Assembly (NCBI RefSeq): GCF_013409065.1
Contig: NZ_JACBZP010000001.1
Span: 806,001-870,000 of the forward strand
Reading direction: 5' to 3'
Length of the DNA stretch: 64,000 nt
From: Spelaeicoccus albus
GTDB lineage: Bacteria > Actinomycetota > Actinomycetes > Actinomycetales > Brevibacteriaceae
The translations under genes were made by a program, and so were the position numbers. The notes under the pieces were generated by a model. It was not told where the DNA came from, searched no databases, and saw only the letters and a list, made by a program, of their open reading frames with translations. This document shows, one piece after another, positions 56,232 to 64,000 of the stretch. The stretch's first letter is position 1; each line of letters begins with the position of its first letter.

Positions 56232-57155
56232 ATGAAATTCCGGTCCGAGCCGCAAAGCCTCACGGGCGCCATCGCCGCCGTCTTCACGCCGTTCACGGCG
56301 GACGGCGTCGTCGACTTGGAGAACCTGCGCCAATTGATCCGGTGGCAGCTGGCGAACGGATCCGACGGCATCTCGATCGGCGGTTCGACCGGCGAACCGT
56401 CGGCGCTGACCCTTGCCGAGCGGGCTCAAATGATCCGCGTGGCTGCCGAGGAGACGCAGGACGCCGTCCCGTTCCTACCGGGCACGGGCTCGGCGAAACT
56501 CGATGAGACGCTCGAGCTCACCGGGATCGCGCGGGATGCCGGGGCCGACGCCGCGCTCATCATCACGCCGTACTACGCCAAGCCGACGCAAGAAGCGCTT
56601 TACCAGTGGTACAAGACGGTGGCTGCCGAATATCCCGATCTGCCGATCGTGGCGTACAACGTGCCGAGCCGCACCTCCGTCGAGATCTCCCCGGACACCG
56701 TCGGCCGGCTCTTCCGCGAGGTCGACAATTTCGTCGGCGTGAAAGAGACGACGAAGGATTTCGAGCACTTCTCGCGCGTGCTGTACGAATGCGGCCCCGA
56801 GCTGATGGTGTGGTCGGGCATCGAGTTGCTGTGCCTGCCCATCTTGGCGCTGGGCGGTGCCGGATTCGTTTCGGCGCTGTCGAATATCGCCCCGGCGGCG
56901 GTGTCGCAGATGTACCGGGCCTACTCCGAGGGCGACTTCGAGACGGCCCGCCGAATCCATTACGGCGTACACCCGCTCGTCGATCTGCTCTTCGCCGAAA
57001 CGAATCCGGCGCCCTCGAAGTGGTTGATGAAGGAACGCGGGCTCTTGACCAGCGACTTCGTCCGTCCGCCGCTGATTCCGCTGACCGCGCCCGGACAAGC
57101 GACGGTGCGCAAGCTGGCCGAGGCCGGCGCCGACTACCTCACCCCCGTGAAATAA
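56232..57155 (+). CDS. DapA-family aldolase/lyase of the homoprotocatechuate pathway
   Basis: A 307-residue Schiff-base (beta/alpha)8 enzyme. The oxyanion/pyruvate site is GGSTGEPSALT, the catalytic Tyr is in ITPYYAKPTQEAL and the Schiff-base Lys in FVGVKETTKDFEHF. By position it likely does the job of HpaI, cleaving 2,4-dihydroxyhept-2-enedioate to pyruvate and succinic semialdehyde. HpaI itself is a metal-dependent class II aldolase of another family. True dihydrodipicolinate synthase is unlikely in this setting. AGGGAGA precedes the ATG. Confidence 0.85.
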   Translation: MKFRSEPQSLTGAIAAVFTPFTADGVVDLENLRQLIRWQLANGSDGISIGGSTGEPSALTLAERAQMIRVAAEETQDAVPFLPGTGSAKLDETLELTGIARDAGADAALIITPYYAKPTQEALYQWYKTVAAEYPDLPIVAYNVPSRTSVEISPDTVGRLFREVDNFVGVKETTKDFEHFSRVLYECGPELMVWSGIELLCLPILALGGAGFVSALSNIAPAAVSQMYRAYSEGDFETARRIHYGVHPLVDLLFAETNPAPSKWLMKERGLLTSDFVRPPLIPLTAPGQATVRKLAEAGADYLTPVK

Positions 57156-57165
57156 GGAGAATCCG

Positions 57166-58662
57166 ATGACTCATTTCGTTCCGGAAAACCTTCCCACGCA
57201 CTTGCAGCATTACATCGACGGCCGATTCGTCGATTCGGTCGACGGCGACACGTTCGACGTGCTCGACCCCGTCACCAATCAGCCGTACGCGTCCGCGGCG
57301 TCCGGCAAATCCGCCGACATCGACCTGGCAGTGGCAGCCGCTCGGACGGCTTTCACCGACGGCCCCTGGCCGACCATGAAGAACCGCGAGCGCGCCCGCG
57401 TGCTGTATGCGATTGCGGACGCCGTCGAAGCCGAGGAGACCGAACTGGCCGAGCGCGAAACGTTCGATACCGGTCTGCCGATCACTCAGGCGCGCGGGCA
57501 GGCACGTCGGGCCGCCGAGAACTTCCGATTCTTCGCCGACGTCATAGTGGCGTTGCGGGATGACGCTTACAAGGTCCCCGGCACTCAGATCAACTACGTC
57601 AACCGCAAGCCGGTGGGCGTGGCCGGGCTGATCACGCCGTGGAACACGCCGTTCATGTTGGAATCGTGGAAGCTGGCGCCGGCGTTGGCGTCCGGGTGCA
57701 CTGTCGTTCTGAAACCCGCCGAGTTCACGCCGTTGTCGGCCTCGCTGTGGGCACGGATTTTCGAAAACGCCGGATTGCCGCACGGCGTCTTCAACCTGGT
57801 CAACGGGTTTGGCGAAGAGGCCGGCGACGCACTGGTCAAACATCCCAAGGTGCCGCTGATTTCGTTTACCGGCGAAAGCGCAACCGGCCGGCTGATCTTC
57901 CGTAACTGTGCCGAGAACCTAAAGGGCATGTCGATGGAGCTTGGCGGCAAGTCGCCGGCCGTCGTGTTCGCCGACGCCGATCTGGACGCCGCCATCGACT
58001 CGACGCTGTTCGGCGTCTACTCGCTCAACGGAGAACGCTGCACAGCCGGTTCGCGGATCCTCGTCGAGCGCAGCATTTACGACGAATTCTGCGAGCGATA
58101 CGCCGCCCGGGCCGACAAGATCGTCGTCGGGGACCCGCACGACCCCGCTACGGAGGTTGGCGCGCTGGTGCATCCGGAGCACTACGAAAAGGTCATGAGC
58201 TACGTCGAGCTCGGCAAGTCCGAGGGCCGACTCATTGCCGGCGGCGGCCGGCCGGACGATCAGCCGGACGGCAATTACGTACGGCCGACGGCGTTTGCGG
58301 ACGTGAAGCCGGACGCCCGAATCTTCCAGGAGGAAATCTTCGGACCGGTCGTTGCCATCACGCCGTTCGACGACGAGCGCGAGGCACTGCAATTGGCAAA
58401 TGACGTCAAGTACGGTCTTGCCGCGTACGTCTGGACCAACGACCTCGAGCGAGGACACCGCTTCTCGCAAAATATCGAGGCCGGCATGGTGTGGATGAAT
58501 TCGCACAACGTGCGCGACCTGCGCACGCCGTTCGGCGGAGTGAAGGCGTCCGGGCTCGGACAAGAGGGCGGCCAGCGGTCAATTGATTTTTATTCGGAAG
58601 AACAAGCGGTGCACGTATCGCTCGGCGAGGTACACACGCCGCGATTCGGCGCACGGAATTAA
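57166..58662 (+). CDS. hpaE: 5-carboxymethyl-2-hydroxymuconate semialdehyde dehydrogenase
   Basis: A 498-residue aldehyde dehydrogenase oxidising the ring-cleavage semialdehyde with NAD. Motifs: TPWNTPFMLESWKLAPALAS, FTGESATGRL, ELGGKSPAVVFADADLDAAI (Glu), and NGERCTAGSRILVE (catalytic Cys). The closing EIFGPVVAITPFDDEREALQ and the context between the DapA-like and dioxygenase genes fit HpaE. Ten bp after the preceding gene, with AAGGAGAA before the ATG. Confidence 0.93.
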   Translation: MTHFVPENLPTHLQHYIDGRFVDSVDGDTFDVLDPVTNQPYASAASGKSADIDLAVAAARTAFTDGPWPTMKNRERARVLYAIADAVEAEETELAERETFDTGLPITQARGQARRAAENFRFFADVIVALRDDAYKVPGTQINYVNRKPVGVAGLITPWNTPFMLESWKLAPALASGCTVVLKPAEFTPLSASLWARIFENAGLPHGVFNLVNGFGEEAGDALVKHPKVPLISFTGESATGRLIFRNCAENLKGMSMELGGKSPAVVFADADLDAAIDSTLFGVYSLNGERCTAGSRILVERSIYDEFCERYAARADKIVVGDPHDPATEVGALVHPEHYEKVMSYVELGKSEGRLIAGGGRPDDQPDGNYVRPTAFADVKPDARIFQEEIFGPVVAITPFDDEREALQLANDVKYGLAAYVWTNDLERGHRFSQNIEAGMVWMNSHNVRDLRTPFGGVKASGLGQEGGQRSIDFYSEEQAVHVSLGEVHTPRFGARN

Positions 58663-58676
58663 GGAGAAGGACAACG

Positions 58677-59798
58677 ATGTCTGACAATACTGTGCCTGCG
58701 GCTTTGCCCCCTGCCCCCGACGTCATCCGCGCCGCCTCGGCCGAGTTGATCGTGACCGACCTGGCGGCAGCGCGCAGCTTTTACGTGGACGTGCTCCGCC
58801 TGGTGGTCACCGAAGAGGACGAGAACGCGATCTACTTGCGCGCGTTCGAGGATTATCTGCACCATTCGCTCGTCCTGCGCAAGGGCCCCGTGGCAGCGTG
58901 TGCGGCCCTGAGCTACCGGGTCCGGTCCGAAGCGGAGCTGGACGTCGCCGAAACATACTACAAGGCGCTCGGCGTCGACGTCCGGCGTCTTCCGGCCGGC
59001 ACGAAGCGGGGCATCGGGGAGATCGTGCAAGTGCAGGACCCGCTCGGATTCCCGATCGAGTTCTTTTACGGTGCGGAGCATGTCGAGAGGTTCACTCAGC
59101 GGTATGACGTGCACGGTGCCGGGGCGATCGCGCGGCTCGATCACTTCAACGTGGTCACGCCCGATATTCCGGCGGCGCAAAAATACTACGAAGGTCTCGG
59201 TTTCAAGGTTTCCGAGGACATCGAAGACGACGAGCAGACCGTGTATGCGGCGTGGATGTATCGCAAGTCGACGGTGCACGACGTCGCGTTGACCGGCGGC
59301 GACGGCCCGCGCATGCACCACATCGCGTTCTCGACGAATGAGCGGCACCAGATCCTGCACATTTGCGATCAGCTCGGTGCGCTGCGCCGGTCGGACGCCA
59401 TCGAGCGCGGCCCGGGACGGCATGGCGTGTCGAACGCGTTCTACCTGTATCTGCGCGACCCGGACGGCCACCGGATCGAGATCTACACGCAGGACTATTA
59501 CACCGGCGATCCGGACAATCCGGTCATTCGGTGGGATGTGCACGACAATCAGCGCCGTGATTGGTGGGGCACGCCCGTCGTTCCGAGCTGGTATTCCGAA
59601 GCATCGACGGTACTGGACCTGGACGGGCACCCCGCCGAGCTGGTCGAACGGAAGGACAGCTCGGAAGCCGCCGTGACAATTGGCGCCGACGGATTCTCCT
59701 ACACGCGGGCGGACGAGACGCGCTCGGACGGCTCCGCTGGTCCGGGCTCCGGCCGTTCGGGCGAGGTTCAGGGCGTGAAACTCGGCCACCAGGTCTAA
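58677..59798 (+). CDS. hpaD: Homoprotocatechuate (3,4-dihydroxyphenylacetate) 2,3-dioxygenase
   Basis: A 373-residue type I extradiol dioxygenase built from four VOC modules; it opens the ring next to the hydroxyls. Metal ligands are His156 (ARLDHFNVV), His215 (MHHIAFST) and Glu268 (HRIEIYTQDY). His201 (STVHDVALTG) and Asn158 are the second-sphere residues. Each is one position beyond its counterpart in the well-studied Brevibacterium fuscum enzyme (His155, His214, Glu267, His200), and long blocks (ERGPGRHGVSNAFYLY, VHDNQRRDWWG) match it. AAGGAGAAGG precedes the ATG. Cofactor iron or manganese cannot be told. Confidence 0.96.
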   Translation: MSDNTVPAALPPAPDVIRAASAELIVTDLAAARSFYVDVLRLVVTEEDENAIYLRAFEDYLHHSLVLRKGPVAACAALSYRVRSEAELDVAETYYKALGVDVRRLPAGTKRGIGEIVQVQDPLGFPIEFFYGAEHVERFTQRYDVHGAGAIARLDHFNVVTPDIPAAQKYYEGLGFKVSEDIEDDEQTVYAAWMYRKSTVHDVALTGGDGPRMHHIAFSTNERHQILHICDQLGALRRSDAIERGPGRHGVSNAFYLYLRDPDGHRIEIYTQDYYTGDPDNPVIRWDVHDNQRRDWWGTPVVPSWYSEASTVLDLDGHPAELVERKDSSEAAVTIGADGFSYTRADETRSDGSAGPGSGRSGEVQGVKLGHQV

Positions 59799-59825
59799 CC
59801 CCGCCCAACCCCCGCGCATACCCCG

Positions 59826-59950
59826 CGCCGAGTGGTGGCGAATGGCTACCCGCCCGCACCGAGTGGTGGCGAATGGCTACCCGCCCGCGCCGAGTGGTGG
59901 CGAATGGCTGCGAAATCACCGATTTCGCAGCCATTCGCCACCACTCGGCG
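59826..59950. repeat. 31-bp convergent repeat element, locus B
   Basis: Three forward units (CCGAGTGGTGGCGAATGGCT; AGTGG at 59831, 59862 and 59893) and one reverse unit. The junction makes a perfect 30-bp stem, 59888-59917 with 59921-59950, closing on ACC inside TGCGAAATC/GATTTCGCA. It lies between the convergent hpaD and MFS genes. Confidence 0.92.
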
Positions 59951-60012
59951 AGCGTGGACGGTAGGAATGCGCGGGACATGCGACGGGGCACGTGGCGGGG
60001 CAAGGCGGCAGC

Positions 60013-61284
60013 TTACCGGGACGCGACCTGACCGATAGAGTTCGCCGGCGCCTCATTCTCGGGAAGGTGCTTGCGATACGACAGCATGATGACGGCGGCA
60101 CTCGCACACGCCAGCACGGCCAGGCCCAAGAACAGCCCAACCGTCGTCAGCGGCGGGGTGATGGCGGCGAGCAGAGTCGGGGTGAGGAATCCCGCGTACG
60201 CGAGGGCGTAGAACACACCGGTCAATCCAGCGAGTTCCCGCTCCGGAGCAATCCGCTGCACCTCAAGCAGTCCCGACACCAGCCCGATGCCCATGGCGAT
60301 TCCGAAGACGACAGCGGCGACGAGTCCGATCACCGGCGACGAATAAACGACCGCCAGCGTCAGCACGAGGATTCCGCCCGTAATGCCGGCAAGGCACACC
60401 ACCAGGCCGCGCGCGTTCGACGTCGAATCGATCCGTTTGGCCAGCGGCTGCACGAGTGAAGCCACGCCGAGCGTCACAACGCTGAGTATCGCCGCATACC
60501 CGAGACCCCATCCGGCAGTCCGATCCGCCAATAACACCGGAAGATAGCCATAAGCCAGCGCGGCTGCCGCAAATAACCATGGTGCCGCGACAACGACGAC
60601 TCGCGTGAACCGTCGATGTGAGGCCGACGGAACACGGAACCGATCCCGGAAGCCGAGCTTCACGCCATCCCACCGCACCGTTTCGGGAACACGTCGAATG
60701 AGAAAAAGCAGCGGCGCCGTCATAACCACGTGAACAGCGAACGGCAATTCCTCGCCCCAAGCCGTGAATTGCGCGATGCCGCCGGCGACGAGCGCGCCGG
60801 TGGCCGACCCCGCCGTGAAGGCCAATGACGAGCGACGCGCGCCGCTGCCGACGTCCGCATCATCGTCGAACGGGGCCCGCGAGAGTTCCTTGATCCAGCT
60901 CGTCCCCACCGACATGGCAGCACCCACCGCTACACCGGACAACAGCCGTCCGACATAGATGCCCGCAACATTTGCCTCGCCCAGCAGCAGCGACAGGCTG
61001 GCCGCCAGGGAGCTGACCACTGCGACGATCATCAGTGGGCGGCGCCCGAACCTGTCCGACAGCGCGCCGGCCGCCAATAACGCCGGAGCCAACCCGAATA
61101 CGTAGACGCCGAGAAACGCGTTGACGTCGACTGTCGAATAGTGCTCGACGTTCTCGTACATCAGCAACAGCGGGCTGAACTGATTGCCGCACCAGGAGCA
61201 GGCGAACAGCGCGCAAAAGACTACCGGCCACGCGCCGGCGGCCGGCCGGTTCGCGGAACCCCGGCTTGCAACACGACGGCTCAC
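60013..61284 (-). CDS. MFS transporter
   Basis: A 423-residue permease with about 12 helices from GTG 61284, overlapping the GntR gene stop by 4 bp. Motif A is ALSDRFGRRPLMIVAV and GRLLSGVAVGAAMSVGTSWI follows. Its place beside the homoprotocatechuate operon and its coupling to a GntR regulator hint at uptake or efflux of an aromatic acid, but the sequence does not prove it. Confidence 0.88.
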   Translation of the reverse strand: MSRRVASRGSANRPAAGAWPVVFCALFACSWCGNQFSPLLLMYENVEHYSTVDVNAFLGVYVFGLAPALLAAGALSDRFGRRPLMIVAVVSSLAASLSLLLGEANVAGIYVGRLLSGVAVGAAMSVGTSWIKELSRAPFDDDADVGSGARRSSLAFTAGSATGALVAGGIAQFTAWGEELPFAVHVVMTAPLLFLIRRVPETVRWDGVKLGFRDRFRVPSASHRRFTRVVVVAAPWLFAAAALAYGYLPVLLADRTAGWGLGYAAILSVVTLGVASLVQPLAKRIDSTSNARGLVVCLAGITGGILVLTLAVVYSSPVIGLVAAVVFGIAMGIGLVSGLLEVQRIAPERELAGLTGVFYALAYAGFLTPTLLAAITPPLTTVGLFLGLAVLACASAAVIMLSYRKHLPENEAPANSIGQVASR

Positions 61285-61931
61285 AGTACCCCCTGGTTGC
61301 GTGCAATGTGCCGGTGCAGAATCTCCCGGTAGCCGTCGGCGGATCGCGACACGACGGCGTCCCGCAATTCCTCGTGCTCACGAAGCGACATCGCCAACTG
61401 ACCGGGATCAACGGCGAAGAGTTGATGCCGCACGCGCTGTTGACGGTCGCGAAGCAGCGCAAAGAAGTGTCCGGCGATATCGTTCCGCGAGGCCTCGACG
61501 ATTGTCGTGTGAAAAGCATCGTCCGCCGCCACGAATCCGTCGACGTCTCCGGACGCAGCGCATCGGCGTTGATCGGCCAGCAATTCGTCCAGCCTGGCCG
61601 TGAGTTCGGTGGAAGGTGCCGCGGTCGCCGTGGTCGCTGCGCTGCCCTCGATCGCTTCGCGCATTTCGAGGACGTCGCTCGATTCGCGCGGATTCATGGG
61701 CACGACGATTGCTCCGCGGCGAGACGAAAGGGTGATGAGTCGCTCGGCCGCAAGCCTGAGGAATGCCTCGTGTACCGGCGTCCGACTGATCCCGAGGTCC
61801 GCCCCGATGCTCGCTTCGCTGAGAAGACTGCCGCCGGCGAGCTCGCCGCGGATAATCATGTCTTTGGTGTGGGTATACGCACGTTCTGCGGCGGAAAGCT
61901 GGTCTGTCACGCTCTCCGACGTTACTTGCAT
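61281..61931 (-). CDS. GntR/FCD regulator
   Basis: About 216 residues from ATG 61931, chosen because the winged helix starts soon after and the codon lies at the edge of a long inverted repeat; the frame extends to 61982. GntR domain: YTHTKDMIIRGELAGGSLLS, SIGADLGISRTPVHEAFLRL. FCD domain: DDAFHTTIVEAS and SLREHEELRDAV. Co-transcribed with the MFS gene. Confidence 0.88.
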   Translation of the reverse strand: MQVTSESVTDQLSAAERAYTHTKDMIIRGELAGGSLLSEASIGADLGISRTPVHEAFLRLAAERLITLSSRRGAIVVPMNPRESSDVLEMREAIEGSAATTATAAPSTELTARLDELLADQRRCAASGDVDGFVAADDAFHTTIVEASRNDIAGHFFALLRDRQQRVRHQLFAVDPGQLAMSLREHEELRDAVVSRSADGYREILHRHIARNQGVL

Positions 61932-61949
61932 GCATGCTTGCATGCAAGT
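61924..61949 (-). promoter_or_regulatory. GntR operator overlapping its own start codon
   Basis: ACTTGCATGCA (61924-61934) and TGCATGCAAGT (61939-61949) form perfect 11-bp arms with a 4-nt centre. The start codon (61931-61929) is inside the left arm. The same layout is seen at the acdS regulator. Confidence 0.7.
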
Positions 61950-61995
61950 TGGTTGTCGGTGCGCGGCCGGGTGGATGATCAACGAGAACTTTGCC

Positions 61996-62121
61996 CGCCG
62001 AGTGGTGGCGAATGGTCAACGGCCCCCGCCGAGTGGTGGCGAATGGCTGCGAAATCGCCGATTTCGCAGCCATTCGCCACCACTCGGTGAAAGGGGGCAG
62101 CCGTTCGCCACCACTCGGCGG
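61996..62121. repeat. 31-bp convergent repeat element, locus C
   Basis: Two forward units (AGTGG at 62001 and 62032) face two reverse units (CACTCGG at about 62081 and 62112), steps of 31 bp. The junction makes a 29-bp perfect stem, 62029-62057 with 62059-62087, around GCGAAATCG-C-CGATTTCGC. It lies between the GntR gene and the 3' end of the KstD-like gene. Confidence 0.92.
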
Positions 62122-62145
62122 ACGAGGTCGTGGAGAAAGGCGCGG

Positions 62146-63789
62146 CTACAGCTGCCGCACGATCCCGCGTGCGGCTTGTCGGCCCGAAAAGATGCATCCG
62201 CCCAAGAACGTGCCCTCCAACGACCGGTACCCGTGCATCCCCCCGCCTCCGAAGCCGGCAACTTCGCCGGCCGCGTACAGGCCCGGCAGCGGATCGCCGG
62301 ACGGCGTGAGCACGCGGCCGTCGAGATCGGTTTCCACGCCGCCGAGGGTCTTGCGCGTGATGACGTGCAGTCGGACGGCGATCAGGCCGCCGGCTTTCGG
62401 GTCGAGTAGCCGGTGCGGCCGGGCCACGCGGATCAGTCTGTCGCCGATGTAATGCCGGGCGCCGTGAATCGCAGTAACCTGGGCGTCCTTGGAGAATCCG
62501 TTCGCGATTTCCCTGTCGCGGCCCGTCACTTCGGCCTCGACCCGGGCTGGATCCACCAAGTCGCCGGCCAGTGCATTCATCTTTCCGACCAGTTCCGGCA
62601 GCGTATCTGCGCGGAGGAAGTCTTCGCCACGATCGAGGAAAGCCTGCACCGGCGCCGTTGGGCCCGGGAGCGCCCTTCCCAACGTCGACTTCAAGTTCCG
62701 GCCGGTGAGATCGGGATTTTGCTCGGAGCCGGAAAGCGCGAATTCCTTTTCCACGATCTTCGTCGTCGTAATGAACCACGAGTGGTCGTGCCCGGTTTGC
62801 CGCAAGTGCGCGAGAGTGCCCAACGTGTCGAAGCCCGGGTAGAGCGGGCCGGGCAGCCGCTTGCCCGTCGCGTCCAACCACAGCGAGCTCGGGCCCGGCA
62901 GGATCCGGATGCCGTGCTCCGGCCACACGGGCGAATGGTTCTTGATCCCCTCAACGTAATGCCACATCCGATCCTCATTGATCACATGCGCGCCGGCGAG
63001 CTTTGAAATCCCCAGCATCCGGCCGTCAACGTGAGCCGGGACGCCGGTGATCATGTGCTCGGGCGGGGCGCCGAGGCGCTCCGGCCAGTTCGCGCGAACG
63101 AGTTCGTGATTGCCTCCGATGCCCCCGGACGTCACCAGGACAGCCTGCGCCGAGAGCTCAAAGGCTCCGGACGACGTCCGGCTGCTCGGTTGGCCGCGTC
63201 CGGCCTCGCTGGGCTCAAGCCTCGTACCGCGCACGCCGGTGACAAAGCCGGCGTCAACGATCAACTCGTCGACCCGGTGACGAAAATAGAACCGCATCCT
63301 GCCGTCGTGTGCGGCTTGCTTCACCCGGCGGACGAACGGCTCGAGCACGCCCGGCCCGGTCCCCCACACGATATGGAAGCGCGGCACCGAATTCCCCGGG
63401 CCCTCGGCGTCATAACCGCCGCGTTCGGCCCATCCGACCACCGGAAAGAATTTCATGCCGCGCTCGCGCAGCCAGCTGCGTTTCTCGCCTGCAGCGAATT
63501 CCACGTACGCGCGCGCCCACTTTTCGGGCCAATAGTCCTCGGGCCTGTCGAATCCGGCGGTACCGTGCCAGTCCTGCCACGCCAGGTCGGCCGAATCGCG
63601 AATCCCCAGGCGGCGTTGTTCGGGAGAATCGACGAGAAAGAGCCCGCCGAACGACCAGTACGCTTGGCCGCCCAGCGACGCTTCCGGTTCCTGCTCGACA
63701 ACGACGACCTGCTTGCCGGCCTCGGCGAGTTCGGCAGCGGCAACCAAGCCGGACAAGCCGGCCCCGACCACAATGACATCGGCATCCAT
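62146..63789 (-). CDS. FAD-binding dehydrogenase (KstD/fumarate reductase flavoprotein family)
   Basis: About 547 residues from ATG 63789; the frame is open to 63864 but the FAD motif begins right after this Met. The N-terminus MDADVIVVGAGLSGLVAAAE is the dinucleotide fold, and GQAYWSFGGLFLVDSPEQRR is typical of the 'FAD-binding dehydrogenase' group related to ketosteroid dehydrogenases. The C-terminal FAD block is PLPGLYAAGEVAGFGGGGMH. It probably desaturates or reduces a carbonyl compound. The substrate is unknown. Confidence 0.88.
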   Translation of the reverse strand: MDADVIVVGAGLSGLVAAAELAEAGKQVVVVEQEPEASLGGQAYWSFGGLFLVDSPEQRRLGIRDSADLAWQDWHGTAGFDRPEDYWPEKWARAYVEFAAGEKRSWLRERGMKFFPVVGWAERGGYDAEGPGNSVPRFHIVWGTGPGVLEPFVRRVKQAAHDGRMRFYFRHRVDELIVDAGFVTGVRGTRLEPSEAGRGQPSSRTSSGAFELSAQAVLVTSGGIGGNHELVRANWPERLGAPPEHMITGVPAHVDGRMLGISKLAGAHVINEDRMWHYVEGIKNHSPVWPEHGIRILPGPSSLWLDATGKRLPGPLYPGFDTLGTLAHLRQTGHDHSWFITTTKIVEKEFALSGSEQNPDLTGRNLKSTLGRALPGPTAPVQAFLDRGEDFLRADTLPELVGKMNALAGDLVDPARVEAEVTGRDREIANGFSKDAQVTAIHGARHYIGDRLIRVARPHRLLDPKAGGLIAVRLHVITRKTLGGVETDLDGRVLTPSGDPLPGLYAAGEVAGFGGGGMHGYRSLEGTFLGGCIFSGRQAARGIVRQL

Positions 63790-63840
63790 GCACCGATACT
63801 GCCACAGTCCGCGTCCCGCGGCGGGCCGCACCGAGCAATG

Positions 63841-63965
63841 ACTCGGCGCGGCCGGAGACGACATCCGGCCGCGCCGAGTGGTTGGTCAGCCCGGATCCGT
63901 CAGCCCGGATCGGACACCACCGCGCGGACAACGCGGAGCGGACAATACGGAGCGGGTGTTACGGC
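63841..63965. repeat. Hairpin and 14-bp tandem repeats at the right edge
   Basis: ACTCGGCGCGGCCGG (63841-63855) and CCGGCCGCGCCGAGT (63865-63879) pair perfectly over 15 bp. Then GTCAGCCCGGATC occurs at 63885 and 63899 (14 bp apart). GCGGACAACGCGGA (63924-63937), GCGGACAATACGGA (63938-63951) and a degenerate third unit (63952-63965) also step by 14 bp. No gene is recognised between 63790 and the window end. Confidence 0.7.
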
Positions 63966-64000
63966 GCCGTATCGTCGGACCTGCTTCGAACGGCTCCTAC

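Noticed and set aside
56232-57155. 4-hydroxy-tetrahydrodipicolinate synthase (lysine pathway)
   Set aside because: The fold fits but the gene is embedded in an aromatic catabolic operon between a GntR regulator and hpaE, and no lysine genes are near.
59826-59950. CRISPR array
   Set aside because: The units repeat every 31 bp with no distinct spacers, turn around to face each other, and no cas genes are in the window.

Overview
The window is a stretch of chromosome from a high-GC Gram-positive bacterium, most likely an actinomycete of the Micrococcales/Brevibacteriaceae type. Reasons: high GC in most genes (one sampled 60-base stretch of pdxS is 46/60 G+C), frequent GTG starts, many 4-bp ATGA/GTGA stop-start overlaps, probable leaderless genes, a SigK/RskA pair, and sugar ABC systems that lack their own ATPase. 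The homoprotocatechuate dioxygenase closely resembles the Brevibacterium fuscum enzyme as I remember it. No tRNA, rRNA, CRISPR array, insertion sequence or prophage was recognised.

Positions 1-15 kb hold a cell-surface glycopolymer locus of lower and uneven GC. It contains the end of a CDP-glycerol glycerophosphotransferase, galE, two paralogous sulfotransferase-like proteins, an AT-rich XcbB/CpsF-like capsule protein, a giant protein joining TPR repeats, a glycerophosphotransferase and a GT4 glycosyltransferase, a UDP-sugar dehydrogenase (wecC type), a two-domain glycosyltransferase, a GH79-like lipoprotein hydrolase and a Ser/Thr/Pro-rich membrane-anchored protein. Together they suggest a teichoic-acid-like or teichuronic polymer that may be sulfated.

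Positions 15-22 kb are a beta-galactoside operon (binding protein, two permeases, GH2 beta-galactosidase), every junction a 4-bp overlap, with a divergent TetR regulator. Two tandem LAL/LuxR regulators follow (22-27.6 kb), then an HxlR/NmrA-like redox pair, the PdxR/PdxS/PdxT vitamin B6 locus, a DinB-like protein, and rskA-sigK divergent from a CHRD surface protein and a class F sortase. The sigK intergenic region carries two divergent SigK-like promoters.

Positions 36-50 kb carry small regulator/enzyme modules: MarR-MFS with an isochorismatase-like hydrolase, a YdeI-like protein, a DUF2332 protein, MarR with a ClC-type chloride channel, an FBP zinc-finger protein, a short-chain dehydrogenase, XRE and SRPBCC proteins, GntR-acdS (ACC deaminase), a phosphotransferase, and a quinone-oxidoreductase-like protein with TetR.

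Positions 50-64 kb are catabolic: a Ugp-type ABC importer, then a homoprotocatechuate meta-cleavage operon (FAH-RraA fusion, GntR, DapA-family aldolase, hpaE, hpaD), a GntR-MFS pair and a KstD-like flavoprotein. Three intergenic loci here and nearby (47.6, 59.9 and 62.0 kb) share an unusual repeat element: 31-bp units in both orientations converging on a ~60-nt hairpin. A second palindrome family occurs at 27.7 and 38.9 kb.
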